DNA from: a virus
Virus record (IMG/VR): IMGVR_UViG_3300021961_000011
Span: 1-35,774 of that record
Reading direction: 5' to 3' (one strand)
DNA length: 35,774 nucleotides
In this document: piece by piece, positions 6,468 to 13,248 of the stretch
Layout of the letters: each line of letters begins with the position of its first letter
How positions within the stretch are numbered: the stretch's first letter is position 1
Notes under the pieces: model-generated
Told to the model about the DNA's origin: nothing
Database searches by the model: none
What the model saw: only the letters and a program-made list of their open reading frames with translations
Made by a program: the position numbers and the translations under genes

Positions 6468-6707
6468 ATGATCCCGACCGTTCATAAGTGTGAACCTGCG
6501 TATTCGGTGCTTGAGCGTCTTGGTGGAAAGGGGCCGGTCAGTGCCCACCTGGGGCTTGACCGCTCGACTCTGTCGCGGTGGTGTTCCGAGCGCCCCGGCG
6601 GCACTGGCGGGATGATCCCGCAGCAGCACTGGCCGAAACTTCTTTCTATGGCGCGGCGGTACGACATCAGAATCAAGCTGGCCGATCTGGCCGGCATGCG
6701 GGGTTAA
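6468..6707 (+). CDS. Cro/CI-like HTH transcriptional regulator
   Basis: 79 aa. The fold runs AYSVLERLGGKGPVSAHLGL, a recognition helix DRSTLSRWCSERPGGTGG, then IPQQHWPKLLSMARRYDIRI. This is the familiar small phage Cro-type regulator with a variable turn before the IPQxHWP segment. The start at 6468 has GGAG nine bases upstream; an in-frame ATG at 6360 lacks one. It faces away from the leftward operon and precedes the replication gene. It probably binds the divergent region at 6314-6467. No larger CI-type repressor with a peptidase domain is present, so this protein may also carry the maintenance role. Confidence 0.85.
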   Translation: MIPTVHKCEPAYSVLERLGGKGPVSAHLGLDRSTLSRWCSERPGGTGGMIPQQHWPKLLSMARRYDIRIKLADLAGMRG

Positions 6708-6710
6708 AGA

Positions 6711-8792
6711 GTGATCGGCCTCGAGATGACGAACTCCGACTTCTTGGCCGAGCTTTATGGGCAGATGGCCCAGGGAGAGTACGGATGGGTTTGTACCTTC
6801 GCCGCTGACCCTTCAGACGCGCCGCCCGATGTGTGGTCGGGCAGACCCTACAACGGGGGTCCGGCGCAAGCTGGGCTGATTGATCGCGCCGTCAGTGAAA
6901 ACACGTACTTCTGCCCGGCTTTGCTTGGCTTAGTCGATGGCGAGATGGTCAGGCGCAAGTCTGCCTTTGTGCAGTTGATGGCGCTCGTCGTGGACGACGT
7001 GCAGCCTGACGACATTGGGCAGTTCAGCTACTCAATCCAGACTTCGCCCGGCAAGTTCCAGGTCGGCATCCTGCTCGATCCGAATGACCCTGACTGCTCG
7101 AACCTTGACCTGGTTGATCGGGTGATGATGCACCTGTCCGGTCGCGGGCTGATTAAGAATGACAAGTCGGGCAACAACGCGGTGCGCCTGTTGCGGTTGC
7201 CGCGGGGGATGAACACGAAGCCACGCGATGCGGGGCCGTGGACGGTCCAGCTTGAGCAGTGGAATCCGTCGATCCGGTATTCGCTCGATGATGCGGTTGC
7301 CTCGCTGGGCGTTGATCTTGCTGCGCTGCGGCAAGTCGTGAAAACTACCTCTTCGACAACTGGGTCAGGGGCAGGGCAGGGGTCGCACGCGGGCGGCTTC
7401 GTGGCCGGCATTACGGGTCCGCTTGAGGATCGGGCGTACCACGACAACTTGATCAAGCTGGCGGCGTCGCTGGTTGCTGGCGGCATGTTTCCTGGCGCGG
7501 CGGTGAGTTACCTGTATTCGCTGATGGATGCGGCGAAGCCTGTCGGCTCGGATGCTGAGATCCAGCGCTGGCAGGCGCGTCGGGCTGAGATCCCTCGAGC
7601 GGTGAAGAGTGCTGAGAAGTTTGCGCCGGCTGAGCGTGCGCCTGTCTCTGTGACGGTCAACCTGGGCAAGCCTGCCGAGGCCGCGCCGGGTGATCCGGTT
7701 CCGCTCGACTGGATGGCGCTTGCTGGCCGTGAACCGCGCCAAGTTGAGTGGGCTGTTGAGGGTTGGCTGCCGCGCGGGCATGTGACCCTGCTGTCGGCCA
7801 ATGGCGGCGTCGGCAAGTCGACCGCGGCGCTACAGATGGCCGTCTCGATCTGTCAGGGTTCGCCGTGGCTGGGGTTGCCGGTCGCGCAGGGTTCAGTGAT
7901 GGTCGTCTCGGCTGAGGATGGTACGGACCTGGTGCATGCGCGCGTGTCGAACATCTGCCGAGCTTCTGATGTCAGCTTGCAGGCTTTGCACCGCGACTTG
8001 GTCGTGTTTGATCTGTCAGAGCAGGATTCGGTCTTGTGGCGCGGCGGTGCGCCGACGGTGCGCATGCAATGGTTTGCGGATGCTGTGGCGCGCGTGCGGC
8101 CGTCTGTGGTGATCGTAGACAATGCGTCTGATGTGTACGCGGACAACGAAAACGACCGCGCCACGGTGCGAGGGTTCCTGCGGTGCTTGAAAACAATTGC
8201 GTCGGGCACTGATGCAGCGATCCTGTTGCTGGCGCACGTCGACAAGGCGTCGGTGCGCTCGGGGGCCGGCAATGATACGGATTCGACTTTCAGCGGCTCG
8301 ACTGCTTGGAATAACACGGCACGGTCGCGCTGGGCGATGGTGCTCGCTGACGACCGTGAGATCGTCTTAAAGCATGAGAAGTGCAACGTCGGGCCAAAGT
8401 CGCCCGCGGTATCAATTGAGTATGATGCTGGCTCGCACATATTCCGCGAGTTCGGCACGATTCCTGGCGCTGCTGCTGCGGCTGCGGTGGTGCGAAATCA
8501 TAACCAGGGTGTGATTCTTCGATTGATTGAGGATGCGGTTAAAGCAGGGCAACGCCTAAGCATGAGTGCGACCAGCAACAACAACGCATTCCGAGTGCTA
8601 CAGCGCGCGCCAGGATTCCCGCGGATCGCGCGGTCGGATTTCTTCTCGCTGCTGTTTGCGATGCAGCGCGACGGCCTGATCGTCGAGCGTGACTATCAGG
8701 GGCCGTCGCGGCATGTTGCAAAGACGATTGAGCTTACGGACGCGGGCAGGATGCGGATTGCTTACTCGCCCATTCCTTCAAGTGGCATGTAA
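6711..8792 (+). CDS. Primase-helicase: AEP/RepB-like primase fused to RepA-like AAA_25 helicase
   Basis: 693 aa counting from GTG at 6711, which follows GGGG in the end of the previous gene; an ATG at 6726 is possible. The N-terminal half has archaeo-eukaryotic primase features: acidic pair VVDDVQ (D95, D96), YSIQTSPGKFQV, and RLLRLPRGMNTKP. After a Gly/Ser linker near 210-230, the C-terminal half is a RecA-fold hexameric helicase: Walker A SANGGVGKST (about 362-371), SAEDG near 400-404, Walker B VVIVDNASD (D470), LLLAHVDK (H509), then an arginine-containing SRW segment near 539-541. It should unwind and prime phage DNA. It ends in a 31-base convergent overlap with 8762-9091. Confidence 0.9.
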   Translation: MIGLEMTNSDFLAELYGQMAQGEYGWVCTFAADPSDAPPDVWSGRPYNGGPAQAGLIDRAVSENTYFCPALLGLVDGEMVRRKSAFVQLMALVVDDVQPDDIGQFSYSIQTSPGKFQVGILLDPNDPDCSNLDLVDRVMMHLSGRGLIKNDKSGNNAVRLLRLPRGMNTKPRDAGPWTVQLEQWNPSIRYSLDDAVASLGVDLAALRQVVKTTSSTTGSGAGQGSHAGGFVAGITGPLEDRAYHDNLIKLAASLVAGGMFPGAAVSYLYSLMDAAKPVGSDAEIQRWQARRAEIPRAVKSAEKFAPAERAPVSVTVNLGKPAEAAPGDPVPLDWMALAGREPRQVEWAVEGWLPRGHVTLLSANGGVGKSTAALQMAVSICQGSPWLGLPVAQGSVMVVSAEDGTDLVHARVSNICRASDVSLQALHRDLVVFDLSEQDSVLWRGGAPTVRMQWFADAVARVRPSVVIVDNASDVYADNENDRATVRGFLRCLKTIASGTDAAILLLAHVDKASVRSGAGNDTDSTFSGSTAWNNTARSRWAMVLADDREIVLKHEKCNVGPKSPAVSIEYDAGSHIFREFGTIPGAAAAAAVVRNHNQGVILRLIEDAVKAGQRLSMSATSNNNAFRVLQRAPGFPRIARSDFFSLLFAMQRDGLIVERDYQGPSRHVAKTIELTDAGRMRIAYSPIPSSGM

Positions 8793-9091
8793 AAAATCTG
8801 CGCGATGCCTAAAGTGTTCTGCCACGGTTTAATTTCGCATTGCGGCTCGTATCCGTCGCGCATGTTTTGTTCGATCTCTTGCGCCCATGCATTGAGCATC
8901 GACTGCGTGAGCGGCCCGTCATCCTCAACCAGCAATCGCGGCTCAAGCCATTCGCGCAGCAACTGCATGCCGAGTTTGTTGACCGATGTTCGCGCATATT
9001 CATCGGCGGCTTTTTCTTGCTCGACGTATTGATCAATGGCGGCTTGCTGCCATGCCGGGCTTAAATCTTGAACGAAGTGACGTGATCCCAT
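8762..9091 (-). CDS. Hypothetical protein ending the ardC operon
   Basis: 109 aa, probably helical, rich in Gln, Glu and Trp (WQQAAIDQYVEQEKAADEYAR, then LLREWLEPRLLVEDDG). The ATG at 9091 is preceded by GAGGG about 11 bases away. The last 31 bases run into the 3' end of the primase-helicase gene on the other strand, and no terminator separates the two. No family recognised. It lies last in a leftward accessory operon whose first gene is ArdC-like, so a role in coping with host defence or early takeover is a reasonable guess. Confidence 0.7.
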   Translation of the reverse strand: MGSRHFVQDLSPAWQQAAIDQYVEQEKAADEYARTSVNKLGMQLLREWLEPRLLVEDDGPLTQSMLNAWAQEIEQNMRDGYEPQCEIKPWQNTLGIAQIFYMPLEGMGE

Positions 9092-9103
9092 GATCTTATT
9101 CCC

Positions 9104-9331
9104 TCAGTTTAAGTCGGTTTTTTGAACTGGCTGCGAAAGTGAGTCGATGCCGGCGCTGATCAAGTAGCTTGCGCCGTCGAGCGCGGCCGATACCATGTAC
9201 GGATTCGGCAGGATGTGCTCGTCATCGCACAGCATCAGCGCCAGCGCGTCGATGATTGCTTTGGCCTCGATCATGCGCTGCTCGACCGCGAAATTGTCGA
9301 TGATGAATTGCTCTGGTTGTTTCTTAGCCAT
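9104..9331 (-). CDS. Small hypothetical protein
   Basis: 75 aa, mostly helical with acidic and Leu/Ala-rich segments (VEQRMIEAKAIIDALALML). The ATG at 9331 has AAGAGG upstream that overlaps the stop region of the 27-aa gene before it. Twelve bases separate its stop from the next ATG. No motif is recognised. It is part of the ardC accessory operon. Confidence 0.68.
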   Translation of the reverse strand: MAKKQPEQFIIDNFAVEQRMIEAKAIIDALALMLCDDEHILPNPYMVSAALDGASYLISAGIDSLSQPVQKTDLN

Positions 9332-9340
9332 GATTGCCTC

Positions 9341-9424
9341 TTAAATATTGAGTGCGATTGCCGCGCCAAGCGCGACGCCGAATGCAAGGGCGATTGCCCA
9401 GTCTTTGATTGATTGGTGGGTCAT
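9341..9424 (-). CDS. 27-aa membrane miniprotein
   Basis: The ORF reads MTHQSIKDW followed by a single hydrophobic helix rich in Ala and Gly at regular spacing (AIALAFGVALGAAIAL). GAGG, overlapping the stop of the 80-aa gene upstream, is placed about seven bases before its ATG, and its stop TAA overlaps the ribosome site of the next gene. The clean spacing on both sides is the argument that it is translated. The helix pattern resembles oligomerising membrane helices. Function unknown. Confidence 0.55.
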   Translation of the reverse strand: MTHQSIKDWAIALAFGVALGAAIALNI

Positions 9425-9433
9425 TCTTTGGCC

Positions 9434-9676
9434 TCAAATGCCGTTGCGACCGCGTAAATCAGCCATTGCAGCGCGAATCGCCGAGCGCGAATAAAGCGCG
9501 CCGTCAGGCGTTTTTTCCATGCCGAGATCGCACAACAAAACGCGCATCGACTCGGCAGCATCATCCGCGCGGGAATGCCGCCGGCGAATGCTTCTCATCG
9601 TGCGATATAGATGCTCGTCGTTGTTGAGCCACAAGCTGACGTTCCAGTGATTCCAGTTTTTGTGCCCGTTGTACAT
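9434..9676 (-). CDS. Phage YNG...WNV-LWL-NDE family protein (DUF7249-like)
   Basis: 80 aa. The N-terminus YNGHKNWNHWNVSLWLNNDE matches a small family often seen in phages and plasmids, which I recall as DUF7249 and which usually begins YNGWTNyeTWNVaLWl.NDE. The C-terminal half is helical (DDAAESMRVLLCDLGM, RSAIRAAMADL). AGGGG precedes the ATG at 9676, overlapping the end of the 43-aa gene. Members often sit near antirestriction genes; their function is unknown. The family name is from memory, not from a search. Confidence 0.7.
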   Translation of the reverse strand: MYNGHKNWNHWNVSLWLNNDEHLYRTMRSIRRRHSRADDAAESMRVLLCDLGMEKTPDGALYSRSAIRAAMADLRGRNGI

Positions 9677-9679
9677 TAT

Positions 9680-9811
9680 TTATCCCCTTGCATATAGATA
9701 GGCGAGCGCAGCGGCGCGCGACTCAAAACGACCGCCGATTGGCGCGTGATGGCGACCGCGCACGATGAACCACGCGCCGAGCAGTTTGTTGTAGACGATG
9801 CGAAGATTCAT
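9680..9811 (-). CDS. 43-aa basic miniprotein
   Basis: It encodes an apparently structured small protein: strand MNLRIVYNKLLGAWFIVRG, then RHHAPIGGRFESRAAALAYL. The pattern beta-beta-GGRF-helix is one I associate with small phage and plasmid proteins that have no assigned role. Its ATG overlaps the ArdC stop (ATGA at 9808-9811), and its stop precedes the next ATG by three bases. The coupling makes real translation likely. Confidence 0.65.
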   Translation of the reverse strand: MNLRIVYNKLLGAWFIVRGRHHAPIGGRFESRAAALAYLYARG

Positions 9812-10584
9812 TTCTGCACCTCGACGCTGCCGGCCTCGAGGATTTTGTTTGCAGCGGAAAAGATGCGCTGCGCAGACTTGTCGCTGATCTCGCCGTCGGC
9901 TAGCCAGTTTTGGATATAGCCGCGCGACTCATTCAGTCCAGGCAAGCCCAGCAAGGCGCAAAGGATGTAAGCGACGCTTTCGGCTTCGACTTCGCGCGTA
10001 TCGCGCGGCGTGAACTCCGAGTCAGTCATCAAACCCTCTTTTGTGTGACCGAGCACAATATGCGCAAGCTCGTGAAAGCGGGTTTTATGCGGATATTCAG
10101 CAACCGGATTGATTGCAATTGCGTCGAGTTGCGCATAACCCTGCACATTGCCGTTTGCAATTGAGAATTGCTCTTCTGTGATATTGAGAGCGGCAAGCGC
10201 CTGGGTTTTATCCCAGGCCGGCGTTTTGGCCTCGTGCGCAAAATCTTCGCCGTCAGTTTGCCCAAGCGTGAACCAGTTATTACGCATCGCGAACATTTGA
10301 AAAACCTCGCCAGTCTTTTCGCCGGCCTCGTCTTTTTTATTGATCGTGACCGGCATGACAAGCGCAAGCGCCTTTTCGCCGCGCCGCACTTGCCGGCCCA
10401 GTTCCTGCCATTTCTTAAACGTCGCAATCGGGCCAAGCGGCAACTTACGCGCCGCGCATTGCGACCAGGCCAGCAACTGATTGCCGATGCTGTAACCGTG
10501 GAACGTGCTGTAAGCCTGGGAGATGATGCCTGGCTGCTCGACCGCGTCGCGCAGAAGCTGGCTGAAGTTTGCTGTGTTGCTCAT
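9808..10584 (-). CDS. ardC: ArdC-like antirestriction protein (ssDNA-binding + zincin-like domain)
   Basis: 258 aa. The N-terminal domain (FSQLLRDAVEQPG, STFHGYSIGNQLLAWSQ, PIATFKKWQELGRQVRRGEKA) is the ArdC/DUF1738 ssDNA-binding fold. The C-terminal domain has a metalloprotease motif H171-E-L-A-H175 (RFHELAHIVLGH) and a downstream Glu ligand in EVEAESVAYIL (E202). ArdC proteins of plasmids and phages protect incoming DNA from host restriction. It is the first gene of a leftward accessory operon with a TTGACA promoter upstream (10632-10660). At 258 aa it is close to typical for the shorter ArdC members, and the zinc ligands look intact. Confidence 0.88.
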   Translation of the reverse strand: MSNTANFSQLLRDAVEQPGIISQAYSTFHGYSIGNQLLAWSQCAARKLPLGPIATFKKWQELGRQVRRGEKALALVMPVTINKKDEAGEKTGEVFQMFAMRNNWFTLGQTDGEDFAHEAKTPAWDKTQALAALNITEEQFSIANGNVQGYAQLDAIAINPVAEYPHKTRFHELAHIVLGHTKEGLMTDSEFTPRDTREVEAESVAYILCALLGLPGLNESRGYIQNWLADGEISDKSAQRIFSAANKILEAGSVEVQK

Positions 10585-10631
10585 CGTTTCGCCTCGTTGT
10601 GTTGTTGCGGTGCTGATGCGACCGTGACGCT

Positions 10632-10660
10632 ATGATGCGGGAAGCTCACCATCATGTCAA
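10632..10660 (-). promoter_or_regulatory. Sigma-70-type promoter for the ardC operon
   Basis: On the minus strand a perfect TTGACA -35 box (10660-10655) is followed after 17 bases by CATCAT (10637-10632), four of six matches to the -10 consensus. It leaves a leader of about 40 bases before the ardC start at 10584. The palindrome ATTCATGAAT just upstream may be an operator. Confidence 0.65.
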
Positions 10661-10727
10661 GCGGATTATTGCGGCACATTCATGAATTGTTTTAATCGCG
10701 GCCCGAATGTTGATAGGGTTTTGGTTT

Positions 10728-10900
10728 GCGCGAGCTGCGCGAGCTGTGCGCGCGCTATAGGTTGCGCATGCTCGCGCATAGGTTGCGCAGGATGGAGAAA
10801 TAACACCCCTCCCCCCTAGGGGAGGGGGTGTTTTCTCCTGCGCGTGCTAGCACTTAGTAGGGGTGTGGGGAGAGCGCGCGCAGGTTGCGCAAGGTTGCGC
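10728..10900. repeat. Phased TTGCGC direct repeats (iteron-like)
   Basis: AGGTTGCGC occurs at 10759-10767, 10780-10788, 10882-10890 and 10892-10900. The first pair is part of an exact 12-base repeat ATAGGTTGCGCA, 21 bp apart; the second pair is 10 bp apart. Both distances are whole helical turns, so proteins bound to them would lie on the same DNA face. A tandem GCGCGAGCT pair (10728-10736, 10737-10745) precedes them. Confidence 0.7.
10784..10844. terminator. Large imperfect hairpin, possible bidirectional terminator
   Basis: The core CCCCTAGGGG is flanked by further complementary sequence: GGAGAAA (10794-10800) with TTTTCTCC (10831-10838), and outside these TGCGCAGGA (10784-10792) with TCCTGCGCG (10836-10844), with bulges. 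On the plus strand TTTT follows the GC-rich part. A terminator between divergent operons is odd, so it may instead be a DNA structure used for origin or packaging. Confidence 0.5.
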
Positions 10901-10981
10901 GGGCTGGGTGCGCGGCGCGTTTGTTGGGCGATTGTTTGGCGCGTTTGTGACGAGTGCAAAAATGGATGGCAGAATGGGGGC

Positions 10982-11473
10982 ATGATTGAAACGCATCAGG
11001 CGGTTTTAGAAAAACCAGCGCAAAAGCTGCGAAAGGGCGGCATCAGCCCGCTGACAGGCCAGCCCACGCCAGCGGGTCGCCCCAAAGGCGTGCGAAACCG
11101 CCTGACAAACATCCGCGACGCGGTCCTCGAGGCGTTTGAGACGGTCGGCGGGCCTGCGTACCTGGTGCGCCTGGCGAACGGCACGCAGAGTGACAGGGCC
11201 GCGTTTACTGGGCTTGTGGCGAAAGTGCTGCCGACTCAAATTCAAGCGAACATCGATGGCACGGTCAAAATCGAATTAGGCTGGCTGGGTGGTCGGAGCG
11301 TCGGCGCAACGACGGCACAAATTACGGATGACCGTTCGCAAGTCGTTGAAATGGTTCAAGATTCCAAGGGTGTGCTCCGGATTAAAGATCCGATAGAGAG
11401 CGCGCAGCCAGCCAATCCGGCCGCGGAAAAGCCAGACCCCCACCCCCCCATCGAGCCGGGGGCGGGGGGCTAG
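10982..11473 (+). CDS. terS: Putative terminase small subunit
   Basis: 163 aa. Typical features are a basic AGRPKGVRNRL segment near residues 30-40, then a helical RDAVLEAFETVGGPAYLVRLAN region and FTGLVAKVLP, the pattern of small terminase subunits in podovirus- and siphovirus-like phages. The C-terminal tail is Pro/Ala-rich and disordered. The small subunit recognises packaging sites and recruits the large subunit. GGGGG precedes the ATG at 10982; a longer ORF from 10844 covers the repeat region and is unlikely. It lies two small genes before the large terminase. Confidence 0.78.
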   Translation: MIETHQAVLEKPAQKLRKGGISPLTGQPTPAGRPKGVRNRLTNIRDAVLEAFETVGGPAYLVRLANGTQSDRAAFTGLVAKVLPTQIQANIDGTVKIELGWLGGRSVGATTAQITDDRSQVVEMVQDSKGVLRIKDPIESAQPANPAAEKPDPHPPIEPGAGG

Positions 11474-11537
11474 CGATAGCTGGGTCCCTCCCCCCTATTT
11501 CAGTAACCTCCACCAGCCCTATTGAGAAATTCGCACC

Positions 11538-11756
11538 ATGAAACTCACAGGCGATCGCAATCAATGCCGGGGCTGCGCGGTAGCCTTCAATTCGACGCGA
11601 TCGTTCGACAGGCATAGGGTGGGTCAGTTTGGTGTCGATCGGCGCTGTTTGACGACTACGGAGATGCTGCAAAGGGGCATGTCGCGCAACAGCCAAGGGT
11701 TCTGGGTAGGAAAGCGGATGCCGGGCGGTTTTCCGGCATGGGCAAAGGCAAGTTGA
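11538..11756 (+). CDS. Small Cys-rich zinc-finger-like phage protein (DUF7274-like)
   Basis: 72 aa. It shows a Cys pair (QCRGCAVAF), an S-FDRHR segment and a later RRCLTTTEMLQRGM stretch followed by GFWVGKRMP. This is a conserved small phage family, which I recall as DUF7274, often found next to the terminases. The spacing C-x2-C...H...C suggests one zinc ion. GAGAA lies upstream of the ATG. Its stop overlaps the next ATG (TGATG). Function unknown; a packaging or regulatory accessory is plausible from location. Confidence 0.75.
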   Translation: MKLTGDRNQCRGCAVAFNSTRSFDRHRVGQFGVDRRCLTTTEMLQRGMSRNSQGFWVGKRMPGGFPAWAKAS

Positions 11757-11920
11757 TGGACACCATTGACATCCAGGTCTTGGACAATCCAGACGGATCA
11801 ATTTCGTGGTTGTGGGAGTCGCCTGACGGAGTCGCGTTTGTTGGGGTCTCTGAGACGGAGCAGGGCGCGTTCGAGGCCGCGATCAGGGCGCAGGATGATT
11901 GGTACAGGAGTGTGCATTGA
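11756..11920 (+). CDS. 54-aa hypothetical protein between the terminase genes
   Basis: It encodes a short acidic beta-rich protein (IDIQVLDNPDGSISWLWE) followed by a helix (ETEQGAFEAAIRAQDDWY). The chosen ATG overlaps the stop of the previous gene, and AAAGG lies upstream; an in-frame ATG at 11738 is an alternative. Its TGA overlaps the TTG start of the large terminase. It belongs to no family I recognise. Confidence 0.65.
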   Translation: MDTIDIQVLDNPDGSISWLWESPDGVAFVGVSETEQGAFEAAIRAQDDWYRSVH

Positions 11921-13248
11921 AGCTCTCCGAATACCAGCCTCGCGAGGTCTTTCACCCGTTGCACAACCGCTCCAAACGGTGGGTGACGGTGGTGGCGCAC
12001 CGGCGTGCGGGCAAGACGGTCGCGATGTGCGCGGACCTGGTGATCGGGGCGTTGGAGACGGCGCTGCCAAAGCCGCAATTTGCGTATCTGGCGCCGCAGC
12101 GGGACCAGGCAAAACGGGTCGCGTGGAATTACCTAAAGGAATTAACGCGCGATTTTTGGGCAAAGCCGCCCAATGAGTCCGAATTAAAGTTGACCATCAA
12201 TAATGGTCACAAAGACACCTCAACGATATATGTTGCCGGAGCGGATAATTATGACGCGCTGCGGGGTATGTATTTTGATGGTGTGGTTTTAGACGAGGTT
12301 GGGCAAATTCGTCCAAGTGCCTGGTATTCGGTATTACGGCCAGCATTATCTGACCGCCGCGGTTGGGCAATATTTGCAGGAACCCCGGCCGGCAAGAATA
12401 TGTTCTGGAATCTCAGAGAAGAAGCCAGACTAAATCCCAAAACCCACCTCCTATTAGAGCTGCCAGTATCAAAAACGAACCTGATTCATCCTGACGAATT
12501 GCGCGACGCAAAGGCGCAGATGACGGAGGACGCGTTTGCGATCGAGTATGAGTGCAGTTTCGATGCCGCGGTGCCGGGCGCCTATTACGCCAAGCTGGTC
12601 GGGGCCGCGTATGACGAGGGTCGCGTTAAGGAGTTGCTGATTGACCCGGCGTTTCCGGTCAATTTGGTTGCGGACTTGGGGTTTACGGACTCCTGTAGCT
12701 GGTGGGGCTGGCAAGAGGCGCCAGACGGGTACAGAGTTGTTGAGTTCTATGAGGACGACAACCAGCCGATCCAGCACTACATCGACTGGGTCAAGAGTCG
12801 CCCCTATCGCGTTGGAACCGTGTACCTGCCCCATGACGCCAAGGCCAAGAGCTTGCAGACGGGCAAGTCGATCATTGAGCAGTTTTTAGCCAACGGCATC
12901 CGACCGAGCCTGGTCCCTGAGATGTCGTTACAGGATGGGATTGAGGCGGCAAGACTTGTTTTGCCCAAGTGCTGGTTTGACGAGACGCGAACGTATGACG
13001 GCCTCGAGCACCTGCGCGCGTACATGAGGGAGTGGGATGAGCGCACGCAGTCGTTTCGGTCCAAGCCCAAGCATGACCAGCACTCGCACGCGAGCGACGC
13101 ATTCAGGTATTTGGCCCTTGCCGCGCGTCCGGTGTCGCGAAAAACACAACCAAATACTACAATCGCACCAATTACCAGCGCCAGTTACCAGTTTTCGTTA
13201 AATGACATCTGGGACTGCGGGCCACAGGCATCACAAAGGATTGGATGA
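11917..13248 (+). CDS. terL: Terminase large subunit
   Basis: 443 aa from a TTG start at 11917, which has AGGAG six bases upstream and overlaps the previous stop. An upstream TTG at 11899 is less likely. The packaging ATPase shows HRRAGKT (28-34), Walker B VVLDEV (D126, E127) and a coupling motif AGTPAGK (155-160). The nuclease domain has acidic residues at D253 (VADLGFTDS), D307 (LPHDAKA) and D394 (HASDAFRYL). It cuts and pumps DNA into the prohead through the portal encoded next, with which it overlaps by four bases. Confidence 0.95.
   Translation: MKLSEYQPREVFHPLHNRSKRWVTVVAHRRAGKTVAMCADLVIGALETALPKPQFAYLAPQRDQAKRVAWNYLKELTRDFWAKPPNESELKLTINNGHKDTSTIYVAGADNYDALRGMYFDGVVLDEVGQIRPSAWYSVLRPALSDRRGWAIFAGTPAGKNMFWNLREEARLNPKTHLLLELPVSKTNLIHPDELRDAKAQMTEDAFAIEYECSFDAAVPGAYYAKLVGAAYDEGRVKELLIDPAFPVNLVADLGFTDSCSWWGWQEAPDGYRVVEFYEDDNQPIQHYIDWVKSRPYRVGTVYLPHDAKAKSLQTGKSIIEQFLANGIRPSLVPEMSLQDGIEAARLVLPKCWFDETRTYDGLEHLRAYMREWDERTQSFRSKPKHDQHSHASDAFRYLALAARPVSRKTQPNTTIAPITSASYQFSLNDIWDCGPQASQRIG

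Larger units (their letters stand above)
10585..10981. other. 397-bp gene-free divergent region: candidate origin/packaging/operator site
   Basis: No convincing gene lies between the divergent ardC and small terminase starts. The region holds a leftward promoter (10632-10660), a 10-bp palindrome ATTCATGAAT (10678-10687) 18 bases upstream of it, tandem GCGCGAGCT (10728-10745), four AGGTTGCGC copies, a large hairpin centred near 10816, and another palindrome GTGCTAGCAC (10844-10853). Sites for small terminase binding (cos or pac) commonly lie just upstream of the terS gene, and phased repeats with hairpins also mark replication origins. Which role applies cannot be told from sequence. Confidence 0.55.

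Noticed and set aside
10844-10981. N-terminal extension of the small terminase from 10844
   Set aside because: The added residues are Arg/Gly/Ala/Cys noise translated from the repeat region, while ATG 10982 has a purine-rich site and fits the family.
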